DNA of 64,000 nucleotides from Rutidosis leptorrhynchoides (GCF_046630445.1 NC_092335.1:627905501-627969500); one strand, 5' to 3'. Positions 39,355-50,435 are shown, counted from the stretch's first letter. The notes: generated from the letters alone by a model not told the origin. Program-made: numbers and translations.

Positions 39355-40144
39355 TGTAGCGACCCGACCAAATCATGTTTGACGGCGCCGTCTACTTAGG
39401 TCCCGTTACGTGGTCGTAAGTCTTTAACAAGACGTTTGACCAAAATATGTCGCATTCATTTCATAAGTAAAAGGATGTTTCAAGTTTACAAAAGTAGTTC
39501 AATGACTAGTTACATTTCATTGTTTAACGTACAAATGAAACCTATGCGACACAATTTATAAAAGTAGTCAAAAGACGCTCCAACTATGCACGTATACTAG
39601 ACATCCAAGCAAGTTTCAAAAAGTAAGCGGAAGCATGTATCCTTAAGCATTCAAGGACCTGAGAAAACATATAGAAAACTGTCAACGAAAACGTTGGTGA
39701 AATCATAGGTGTTTTAGTAAACGTTGCATTTGAACCACAAGATTTAATATAAGATGATTATCAAAATCATTTGCATTCTCAAGTTGTTATTTGTTTCGCG
39801 GGCACCCAATTATCAAACTTAACTGTTTTGTACCCTGTTACGTAGTGTTAGAACATACACTATACTCGAAATATATTTCATCCGCTAACGGTAGCGAACC
39901 GTCCGAATGAGGCTCGTCAAGCCCATGTGATCACATAATATAAGTTCTCGTTTACACCCTGCAAGTATAACTAATGATAATTGAATTGAGGATTTTTGTT
40001 CAAACCCGTACGTGGAATGTTCGTTTTCGTACTTGTGTTCAAAGTGTAAAAGTATGATACGTATATGTTTCTCATCCCATAGTTTAAAGCATAAAAGTTG
40101 TTTGAAAGATGGGACTATGATCTCACCTTGTGTGCACGTAGGTA

Positions 40145-40149
40145 TAAGT
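40145..40149. repeat. Left target-site duplication of B (TAAGT)
   Basis: Identical to 62236-62240, the right flank of the B block, and also present before the second B LTR at 58955-58959. Confidence 0.8.
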
Positions 40150-41136
40150 TGTGACGACCCCGTCAAAACACTTAACGGATCAAACAGTTGGTCCCATAGC
40201 TTGATCGGACTTAAATGAATTAAATAAACAAAGTTGCATTCTTTTATTTCAAAATGTTGCCCAAAAAGGAAACAAACCCAATTAAGTAGTTTAAAATCAA
40301 CCAACCATAGTAATGAACCAAAAGTTGACACAAAACATTGCCAACAAACCCACAATTTAAATTATCCAAAATAGAATGCAAACTTAAGTTTCATAAATAG
40401 TTTCATAAAATCTGCCCAAATGCATGCAGACTCTTCTAACGACAGCGGAAGCATCAAATAACTCGAGTACCTGTGAAAACATGCAAGTAAACTGTCAACA
40501 CAAAGGTTGAGTGAATTATAGGTTTAAATAAATAAGTGAACTTTAGACCACAAGATTTAAAAATGTTAGAAAACATTAAACATTATTCCATTATCAATGA
40601 GCCACCTGGTAACCACTTAACCCTTTATTTACCCTTGCCAAACACAATAACAATATACACTTGGACAGTGTATCTACAACAAATTACGAAGGACTAAACA
40701 TTCCGATTATAAATTGCTAGCGCGACTAGCTCGAAATGGGGTTGTCAAACCCGATAGATCTATCCGTATGATTCGCGTTCACCGGTAGAAACCAATGATT
40801 ACAGTTACCAGACTAGGGAATATTTTTGTCCAACTCACAATGAATAATTAAATTTAACTGTTACTTGTGTCTAACCGTAAATAAAAATATGCATGTAATC
40901 ACATCCTAAAAAGTATACTTTGAAAAGTATGTAAAAACGGGACTATAACTCACCTTAAATAGCAACTGAAGAAATCTCACAAACAAGCGAACAGCAAGTA
41001 AAGTAAAGTGATCAAGAAAGACCACAACGCCGACCTATAAATAAAGCAGGTCGATATAAATAACTAACTTAGGTCAAGTCTTAGTATGATAGCTATTGTA
41101 CATGTTGCAAGTAGACATAGAACATTACTCATCAAG

Positions 41137-41141
41137 CATCG
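41137..41141. repeat. Left target-site duplication of C (CATCG)
   Basis: Repeated at 50436-50440. The second B LTR has a single CATCG at 59947-59951, which is the empty site. Confidence 0.95.
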
Positions 41142-44111
41142 TGTAAGACCCGAATATTTATCTTGCTTGTTTGTGCATTAAGACATTCGAGATTGGGTTT
41201 CGCGGATTATTTATATAAAGTTTAAAATGAAAAAGAATCTGTTTCAGAGAGGCCGCGCGCCGCGCGGGGTAGGGGCGCGCCGCGCCGATTGCTGCTGACA
41301 GAACTCCCTTGTTTTTATTTAAATTAAATGAGGGGTAAAAGGGTAAAATCACATGGGGCCGGATTTGTGTGCCATATTAGCTACTTTGGATCAGTTTTGG
41401 ATCATTTTTCATGTCCATTCATCCCTTCCAAATATTTAGAGAGAGATTGGAGGTTTTGGTGAAGAAGAAGCTCGAATCGTTCAAAGTCTCGGGTTTTGAA
41501 GTTGTTCCTTTCGTTCTCGGCTACACGGTGATAGTATTGGTAAGCTCAAACTCCGAATTTCATCTATTTAATTTGATATTCAAGTTAGGGTTTTGAGTTA
41601 ATTTGTTGTAATACCCTTTTTGGTGATGAAATGGGTTTAGTGATACTAGTAATCGGGTTTATTGTTAATTGTTGGTGGATTTTGGGTTGGTGAACTAATT
41701 GGCCATGTTTAGAACTTTAATTTGAGTTTAATCACTTAAGTTAGTGATTATGGAAGTATTGGAAACCATTTTAGGTTGTTTGGTTGACTAACTTTGACTT
41801 TGGGTCAAATTAGGGTTTCGTGGTGATTATGACCCAATTGGCGATTTAATGAAGTTTATAAACTTAAAATGGATTAAGTTGAAGTATAAAACCGAGTTAA
41901 ATGTGTTTTGGTGTCAAAACTTGCAAAGAATGAGATTTTGACCTTTATGGGTCAAAATTAGGGTTTAAGTGTCAAAATGGGTATGACACGTGTTTAACAC
42001 TTGAGTTCGGGTTTAATTGGCATATTAGGACCATTCTCACTTGTGTTAGTGACTATTGGTTAGTTTGGGCACGGTTTGTGCTTGGATGTGCATTTGGGTC
42101 GAAATTGAACTTAGTGACGAATTGGGTTGATTTGTAAATCCACTCTAAGTGTATTATTGTAATTGTGGTAATGGAATAGGTACTTTCCATTGGCGAGTTG
42201 CGGATTACTTGGAAGCATTCTTCAAGACTTCAAGGTGAGTGGAATATCTATATATGTATGTATATGATTTATGTGCCCGTGGAAATGGTGTCACATAGCC
42301 GTTTGGTGACCATAGTTGTGGGATATAGCCGTTTGGTGACCATAGTTGTGAGATATAGACATTTTGTCCACATTGATAGTTGCCCGTAGTAATGATGTCA
42401 CATAGCCGTTTTTGTGACCGTAGTGGTGGGACATAGCCGTTCTTGTCCATAATGATTATTGTGAGTGGAATATCTATATATGTATGTATATGATTTATGT
42501 GCCCGTGGAAATGGTGTCACATAGCCGTTTGGTGACCATAGTTGTGGGATATAGCCGTTTGGTGACCATAGTTGTGAGATATAGACATTTTGTCCACATT
42601 GATAGTTGCCCGTAGTAATGATGTCACATAGCCGTTTTTGTGACCGTAGTGGTGGGACATAGCCGTTCTTGTCCATAATGATTATTGTGAGTGGAATATC
42701 TATATATGTATGTATATGATTTATGTGCCCGTGGAAATGGTGTCACATAGCCGTTTGGTGACCATAGTTGTGGGATATAGCCGTTTGGTGACCATAGTTG
42801 TGAGATATAGACATTTTGTCCACATTGATAGTTGCCCGTAGTAATGATGTCACATAGCCGTTTTTGTGACCGTAGTGGTGGGACATAGCCGTTCTTGTCC
42901 ATAATGATTATTGTGAGTGGAATATGTATATATGTATGTATATGATTTATGTACCGTGTTGATGGTGTCACATAGCCGTTTTGTGACCAAGGTTGTGGGA
43001 CTTAGCCGTATTAGTCCATGTTTTGTACTAAGGCACATAGCCGTGTTTGTGCATTTAGTGGCAAGTAATAGCCGTGTTTGTGTATTTAGTGGCAAGTAAT
43101 AGCCGTGTTTTACTCCCACGTTGTTATTTGAGTTACCCGTACACATAGCCGTGTTGGTGTACGAAAGCGTGAGTAATAGCCGTGTTCTACTCACATTGAG
43201 CAAGTGATGCCATAGCCGTTTTTGGAACACTTGAGGGGTGATGCCATAGCCGTTTTTGGAACACCTCGGGGGGTTAGCATGCCATAGCCGTTTTTGGAAG
43301 CTAACGAATGTTATGAACATCGATGACTTGATTCGCGAAGTCGTTCCCCTAGCGAAGAGATTGGTTAACCATGAATTGTAATTGTTGATGCTAGCATTTA
43401 ATTTGATTTATTATATATATTTATTTATGCTAATGATGTTGCTAGTTGTACGGTTTGACGTTACTAGCTATTGATTGCTTATGAGGTTGCTAGTTATACG
43501 ATTTGATGATACTAGCGTTTGGTACGATGAGGTAAGTGATTTATGTGTATTTATGTGATGTCGTGGATGCGAGTAGGTAAGTTGTATATGCATGTATATA
43601 TTTATTCTACTCACTAAGCATTAGCTTACCCTCTCGTTGTTGACTCTTTTTATAGATTGCATGCGGTTTGGTGGCTCGGGTAAGCGCGAGGACTAGAAGA
43701 CTTGCATAGTTTGCTTTAGAGACTTGCTTTTGGATTGTTTAGGATTGGGTAGCGTATCCCCAATCGCCATGCTCGGCTTCGTTTTGTATTAAAAGTCTTA
43801 TGGTCAAATATTGTATTTTGGTACTCAAGGGGTAATTTGGGTCGATGTGGGACCCGCTTCGTAAATTTGATTTTATTAATTAAACGTGCTAGTTTTTCAT
43901 ATATGAAGTCATGGTTAAAAGCGTTTTAGCTAAATGTGTCGGGAACTAGTCAAACATTTTCATTAAATTGACTTCCGGGGACAGCGGGCTGTCCAGGTGG
44001 TTTGGCGCGCCGCGCGGCCACCTGGCGCGCCGCGCAGATGGCCTGCACCAAAATTTTTTTTTTTGTTTGAAATTTCGTCGTGTTTGGTCGGTTACGGTTT
44101 GGGTTGTTACA
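41142..44111 (+). mobile_element. 5' LTR of gag-only element C
   Basis: This 2970-bp LTR (TGTAAGACCCG...GTTGTTACA) is repeated at 47466-50435 with a constant offset of 6324 bases. All ORFs in the two copies are identical, so no difference was seen. GC-rich palindrome pairs lie at both ends (41253-41286 and 44004-44035). The centre has a 226-bp tandem repeat and an extended hairpin array (42235-43305), within a putative intron (42235-43655: AAG|GTGAGT ... TTTTTATAG). Confidence 0.95.
42235..43305 (+). repeat. 226-bp tandem repeat and TAGCCG hairpin array (5' LTR copy)
   Basis: Three 226-bp units start at 42235, 42461 and 42687, each beginning GTGAGTGGAATATC. A diverged fourth starts at 42913. 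Within and after them, short inverted repeats enclose a near-constant loop containing TAGCCG, while the arms differ from hairpin to hairpin. The same array is at 48559-49629. Minus-strand ORFs across it are by-products. Confidence 0.9.
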
Positions 44112-44113
44112 AG

Positions 44114-44125
44114 TGGTATCAGAGC
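44114..44125 (+). other. Primer-binding site of element C (tRNA-iMet type)
   Basis: TGGTATCAGAGC lies two bases after the 5' LTR end and sets C on the plus strand. Confidence 0.95.
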
Positions 44126-44543
44126 ATGGTCTAAGGGATTTAGGTGACTTGAGATAGGTGCCTAGACTTAGACTTTTGTGTGTGCTTAATTTGTTGCGGG
44201 ACTTGTAGGATTACGGGTCGGAATGGGTTTAGTTAGTGCCTTGTTTATAGGTTGACTAACGTTTATATTAGTAATGCGGATATTATTAATATGCTCTTGT
44301 GTTGTGATAGTAATTCTCGCGTGTGCTTGTACCGCGTAGAATTTTGGTTGTGTTTGTTTATATCATCGAGCGAGGCGGTCGTTGTACTAACAAGTCGATG
44401 CGGCGTGTGTGCGTAATAAGAACTTGCAGACCTTATTACGGGTGCAAATCGTGTCTAACGAGTGATGTACGACGAGTGTATAGCAAGATGGGATGGAGTT
44501 GTGCGTGCGATTTTATACGTTCGTGATCTAATCGTTTTGCATT
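44126..44543 (+). other. Leader of element C
   Basis: Non-coding; the 67-codon ORF at 44323-44526 has no Gag-like content. Confidence 0.5.
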
Positions 44544-45492
44544 TTGAGATTGACGACGCGAAACGAGATCGAGGCGAATAACGTGGAGTTTAACGCTAGA
44601 GTTGCGGCCGCCGTTGCGGGGCAAATGAGAGCGTTTCGAGAAGAAATGGATAGGAAGTATTCCAAACTTCAAAGTAGTGGCGAAATGAAGCGTTATCTTA
44701 AGAGCTTCATGAGGACTAAACCACCGATGTACGACGGGAAACCGGATCCATTGGTAAGCACAACTTGGATTTCGGATGTCGAAGGGCGTTTTCGCACGAT
44801 TGATTGCCCTCCCGAGAAGAAGACGAGGCTCGCAACTAGTTTGTTGCGGGGTAGGGCAAGGGATTGGTTGGATGGTAAGATTGATCTTGTTGGTGGTGAA
44901 ACGTTTATGGTCTTATCGTGGGACGAGTTTAAGGAGGAATTCTTCGAGGAGTTCCGGACTTCGGCCGATTTGTGGGAATTGCGTAATGAGTTGCGAAACT
45001 TGCGACAAGGATCTATGGATTTGAGTACTCTCAAGACGACCTTTATGGCGAAGGCTCGTTTTTGTCCGGAGTATTTGGGAAGTGATCGTTTGTTAATGGG
45101 GGATTTCTATTGGACTTTGAATGACGACTTGAAAAGTAAAAATTAGTCGTGGTCAAGCGAAATCGTTTTCGGAATTATTCGACTTGGCTAGGGGTTTCGA
45201 GTCGCATACACGATCGAAGAAGGGTGAACCTTCAAGGGAGATAAGGGTTGTTTCTTATGGTGCTCCGAGTAAGAGGACTAAGGGTCCGAGTGCGAGTACG
45301 AGTAAAGTGGTAAAGGGCGCGGTGGAATCTCGTGCGCCTAGATGTTTTAATTGTGGCGTTAGGGGTCACAAGTTGTGGGAATGCACAATGCCGAGGAGTG
45401 ATGACGGAATGTGCTACTATTATCATAAAGAGGGACATCGCAAGCCGGATTGTCCCGAGTTGGCGGCGGCGAATGCCGCAAGGAGACGTTGA
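44544..45492 (+). pseudogene. Gag of element C, one frameshift
   Basis: The first frame (44544-45146, 200 codons) is a retrotransposon Gag: a coiled N-terminus followed by the WISDVEGRF...WLDGK...W.EFKEEFFEEF core. An extra A in the run near 45138 moves the frame. The rest continues at 45150-45492 and ends with two zinc knuckles. The first is intact (CFNCGVRGHKLWEC); the second is CYYYHKEGHRKPDC, in which the second Cys has become Tyr. There is no protease, RT or integrase downstream, so C needs enzymes from another element, probably a Ty3/gypsy relative. Confidence 0.85.
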
Positions 45493-47452
45493 GGTACGTT
45501 TCGTTTTAATAAATATGTCTTTGAATATTTATTTACGTGGCATATATGTTCGGACTTGTTAATTGCATAGTAATTTGCATGTTATGGTTCAGGGTGACGT
45601 TCCTAACGGAAGTACCCTATGGTGATGTTTGGTTGTTGGACGAAGGGCGTAAGACTTGGTGTAACCAAGCATTCCTTAGTATTTGGGGAATGTTACTACC
45701 AAGCCACGGAAATGGTTTTGGTGTTCGATTGTTTAGCGCGTGTTCGCTTTTGGTGTTGAAGTGATGAACCATGAGGTTCGTCGGGTGATTGGAACCTTTG
45801 AGGCCGAGTGTTTAAAATCTCGATGCGTGTTGGTAATGGAGTCTTTATGACGCGACATTAGGTGCCTCTTTTATACCTACTAGCGTGGTGTCGACTCCGA
45901 TTGTGTTGTGGTTACATTGTACTTAGGGTACCGGGAGAAACCCGTAGGTACATGAGTGACTAGGTGAAACTTGACAAACTAAAGCAATTGGATAATTGCG
46001 AGGGTATGGTTTGTGTAATCGTGGTACACTTTTCGTTCGAAGTGTTTAAGGATTGATTGAAATCCTTCGTGTGCTCAAGGTTAGAGCAAGGTGTGGTGAT
46101 GGGTCGTGTGTACCCAATTGTTGGTAAAGTCTACCTTTGGTAGCATCGTACGGGTGTACGAGTTGTGATATAGGAACGTGTTTCCAAGTGGGGGAGTCGC
46201 ACTCCTGCGCGAGGAAAGTGTTAGTGTGATATTTCGGATGATGATTTTGGTAGATCTGGAATTTTTACCGAGACCTAGTTTTGGGTCGATTCGTGGTAGA
46301 GTGCGATTTCGGATAAATTGTACTTATGGTTTGGATTGGAATCCCACCGAGGCGGTAATGTGGTAAATCTCGTTGAGAGATAATGGACGTGTTTGGTGAG
46401 CAAGGTGAAATCCTTCGGTTAAGGAAGGTGTGTGTCGGGTTCTCTTTTGGAGAATTCTTGTTCGGTACCTATGTTTGATATAGGTGGTTCTTGCTCGATT
46501 ATGGTATGTAGTTGATGAAGCATGACCTTCGGGGTCCGCTGACTTCATCGTGGTATTGATGATTAATGAAGCATGACTTTCGGGGTCCGCTGACTTCATT
46601 ATAGTATGGTTGCGTGATGGAGCATGATCTTTAGGGTCCGCTGACTTCATCATGGGAGTACGTGATTGATGGAGCATGATCTTTAGGGTCCGCTGACTTC
46701 GTCATGAGCGTGGTGTTGAGATCGGTGAAGCATGATCTTCGGGTCCGCTGACTTCATCCGGTATTGAGATCGGTGAAGCATGATCTTCGGGTCCGCTGAC
46801 TTCATCCGATAATGAGATTGGTGGAGCATGACCTTCGGGGTCCGCTGACTTCATCAAGAGGGTTGTGTTGTGGGAACTATCGGTCGTTTTATGCGTCGAT
46901 GGTGGGGTCGTGAGGACCACGTGGTATGATTAGTGATGAGATAGCCGTATTTCGCTCACATGTCGTTACGGGCGTGACAATGGTCGATTTTGTACGCCTA
47001 GGGTTTTAAGTTGTTATAGTCGATTGGACGCTAGCGGTTCTATTCGTTCGCTTATGATGTTACGGTAGTTGCGTATTGGTTGTATTATGCGCTACAAGGG
47101 ATGTTTAGTGATTGGTGTTATCCGTAAGGATTCGTTTGGTTCGGTCTTCATCGTTTCGGGTTGTTGACCTTAGGTTGAGACTTGGTTGCTTTAGCACGGT
47201 ACTTGGTAATGGTACGCTAGAGGAGTGATATCTCGGTTAGAGATGGGATGAGTTTCCCGATGCGAGGGAATGAGTATGGTTTTAGTGCTCGGATTGTGGA
47301 TTTGAGAAAAATCGTGGATGACGATTTAGTTGTGGAAGGCGATTCGTCGGGAAGAATTGCTTAGGAAAGTCGGATTGAGACTTATGTTGAGGACCGTGGA
47401 GTGTGGTCCGTTTGGTTAAGTGACGAGGATCACGAGGACGTGATCGATTTTA
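45493..47452 (+). other. Non-coding interior of C with many short hairpins
   Basis: Two kilobases occupy the place of pol but hold no pol sequence. They contain many short perfect inverted repeats (for example 45655-45669, 45670-45692, 46048-46067, 46333-46344, 46367-46381 and 46411-46425) and a seven-copy hairpin repeat at about 46514-46856. Confidence 0.7.
46514..46856 (+). repeat. Seven-copy hairpin repeat with UUCG-type inner loop
   Basis: Each unit is a GATGAAG-type arm, then GACC-TTCG-GGGTC or a variant, then CGCTGA, then a CTTCATC-type arm. Units are about 50 bases apart. In the second unit both outer arms change together (AATGAAG/CTTCATT). The inner loop is TTTA in place of TTCG in the third and fourth. 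The minus strand reads as MKSADPEGHAS-like peptide repeats, judged incidental. Confidence 0.85.
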
Positions 47453-47465
47453 AGTGGGGGAGAGT
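47453..47465 (+). other. Polypurine tract of element C
   Basis: AGTGGGGGAGAGT directly before the 3' LTR. Confidence 0.85.
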
Positions 47466-50435
47466 TGTAAGACCCGAATATTTATCTTGCTTGTTTGTGC
47501 ATTAAGACATTCGAGATTGGGTTTCGCGGATTATTTATATAAAGTTTAAAATGAAAAAGAATCTGTTTCAGAGAGGCCGCGCGCCGCGCGGGGTAGGGGC
47601 GCGCCGCGCCGATTGCTGCTGACAGAACTCCCTTGTTTTTATTTAAATTAAATGAGGGGTAAAAGGGTAAAATCACATGGGGCCGGATTTGTGTGCCATA
47701 TTAGCTACTTTGGATCAGTTTTGGATCATTTTTCATGTCCATTCATCCCTTCCAAATATTTAGAGAGAGATTGGAGGTTTTGGTGAAGAAGAAGCTCGAA
47801 TCGTTCAAAGTCTCGGGTTTTGAAGTTGTTCCTTTCGTTCTCGGCTACACGGTGATAGTATTGGTAAGCTCAAACTCCGAATTTCATCTATTTAATTTGA
47901 TATTCAAGTTAGGGTTTTGAGTTAATTTGTTGTAATACCCTTTTTGGTGATGAAATGGGTTTAGTGATACTAGTAATCGGGTTTATTGTTAATTGTTGGT
48001 GGATTTTGGGTTGGTGAACTAATTGGCCATGTTTAGAACTTTAATTTGAGTTTAATCACTTAAGTTAGTGATTATGGAAGTATTGGAAACCATTTTAGGT
48101 TGTTTGGTTGACTAACTTTGACTTTGGGTCAAATTAGGGTTTCGTGGTGATTATGACCCAATTGGCGATTTAATGAAGTTTATAAACTTAAAATGGATTA
48201 AGTTGAAGTATAAAACCGAGTTAAATGTGTTTTGGTGTCAAAACTTGCAAAGAATGAGATTTTGACCTTTATGGGTCAAAATTAGGGTTTAAGTGTCAAA
48301 ATGGGTATGACACGTGTTTAACACTTGAGTTCGGGTTTAATTGGCATATTAGGACCATTCTCACTTGTGTTAGTGACTATTGGTTAGTTTGGGCACGGTT
48401 TGTGCTTGGATGTGCATTTGGGTCGAAATTGAACTTAGTGACGAATTGGGTTGATTTGTAAATCCACTCTAAGTGTATTATTGTAATTGTGGTAATGGAA
48501 TAGGTACTTTCCATTGGCGAGTTGCGGATTACTTGGAAGCATTCTTCAAGACTTCAAGGTGAGTGGAATATCTATATATGTATGTATATGATTTATGTGC
48601 CCGTGGAAATGGTGTCACATAGCCGTTTGGTGACCATAGTTGTGGGATATAGCCGTTTGGTGACCATAGTTGTGAGATATAGACATTTTGTCCACATTGA
48701 TAGTTGCCCGTAGTAATGATGTCACATAGCCGTTTTTGTGACCGTAGTGGTGGGACATAGCCGTTCTTGTCCATAATGATTATTGTGAGTGGAATATCTA
48801 TATATGTATGTATATGATTTATGTGCCCGTGGAAATGGTGTCACATAGCCGTTTGGTGACCATAGTTGTGGGATATAGCCGTTTGGTGACCATAGTTGTG
48901 AGATATAGACATTTTGTCCACATTGATAGTTGCCCGTAGTAATGATGTCACATAGCCGTTTTTGTGACCGTAGTGGTGGGACATAGCCGTTCTTGTCCAT
49001 AATGATTATTGTGAGTGGAATATCTATATATGTATGTATATGATTTATGTGCCCGTGGAAATGGTGTCACATAGCCGTTTGGTGACCATAGTTGTGGGAT
49101 ATAGCCGTTTGGTGACCATAGTTGTGAGATATAGACATTTTGTCCACATTGATAGTTGCCCGTAGTAATGATGTCACATAGCCGTTTTTGTGACCGTAGT
49201 GGTGGGACATAGCCGTTCTTGTCCATAATGATTATTGTGAGTGGAATATGTATATATGTATGTATATGATTTATGTACCGTGTTGATGGTGTCACATAGC
49301 CGTTTTGTGACCAAGGTTGTGGGACTTAGCCGTATTAGTCCATGTTTTGTACTAAGGCACATAGCCGTGTTTGTGCATTTAGTGGCAAGTAATAGCCGTG
49401 TTTGTGTATTTAGTGGCAAGTAATAGCCGTGTTTTACTCCCACGTTGTTATTTGAGTTACCCGTACACATAGCCGTGTTGGTGTACGAAAGCGTGAGTAA
49501 TAGCCGTGTTCTACTCACATTGAGCAAGTGATGCCATAGCCGTTTTTGGAACACTTGAGGGGTGATGCCATAGCCGTTTTTGGAACACCTCGGGGGGTTA
49601 GCATGCCATAGCCGTTTTTGGAAGCTAACGAATGTTATGAACATCGATGACTTGATTCGCGAAGTCGTTCCCCTAGCGAAGAGATTGGTTAACCATGAAT
49701 TGTAATTGTTGATGCTAGCATTTAATTTGATTTATTATATATATTTATTTATGCTAATGATGTTGCTAGTTGTACGGTTTGACGTTACTAGCTATTGATT
49801 GCTTATGAGGTTGCTAGTTATACGATTTGATGATACTAGCGTTTGGTACGATGAGGTAAGTGATTTATGTGTATTTATGTGATGTCGTGGATGCGAGTAG
49901 GTAAGTTGTATATGCATGTATATATTTATTCTACTCACTAAGCATTAGCTTACCCTCTCGTTGTTGACTCTTTTTATAGATTGCATGCGGTTTGGTGGCT
50001 CGGGTAAGCGCGAGGACTAGAAGACTTGCATAGTTTGCTTTAGAGACTTGCTTTTGGATTGTTTAGGATTGGGTAGCGTATCCCCAATCGCCATGCTCGG
50101 CTTCGTTTTGTATTAAAAGTCTTATGGTCAAATATTGTATTTTGGTACTCAAGGGGTAATTTGGGTCGATGTGGGACCCGCTTCGTAAATTTGATTTTAT
50201 TAATTAAACGTGCTAGTTTTTCATATATGAAGTCATGGTTAAAAGCGTTTTAGCTAAATGTGTCGGGAACTAGTCAAACATTTTCATTAAATTGACTTCC
50301 GGGGACAGCGGGCTGTCCAGGTGGTTTGGCGCGCCGCGCGGCCACCTGGCGCGCCGCGCAGATGGCCTGCACCAAAATTTTTTTTTTTGTTTGAAATTTC
50401 GTCGTGTTTGGTCGGTTACGGTTTGGGTTGTTACA
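47466..50435 (+). mobile_element. 3' LTR of gag-only element C
   Basis: It is a copy of 41142-44111 at a fixed 6324-base offset with no indel. Apparent identity implies a very recent insertion or recent gene conversion. Confidence 0.95.

Noticed and set aside
42205..43320. Minus-strand ORFs with repeated KNGYV/PNGYI peptides
   Set aside because: They are by-products of the hairpin repeat. The 226-bp unit is not a multiple of three and the frames do not stay in register.
44323..44526. Cys/Arg-rich ORF in the C leader
   Set aside because: It has no Gag-like or other known motif and sits in a normally untranslated leader.
46324..46920. Minus-strand ORFs with MKSADPEGHAS-like peptide repeats
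   Set aside because: The conserved feature is the nucleotide hairpin, the spacing breaks the frame between copies, and the strand is antisense to Gag.
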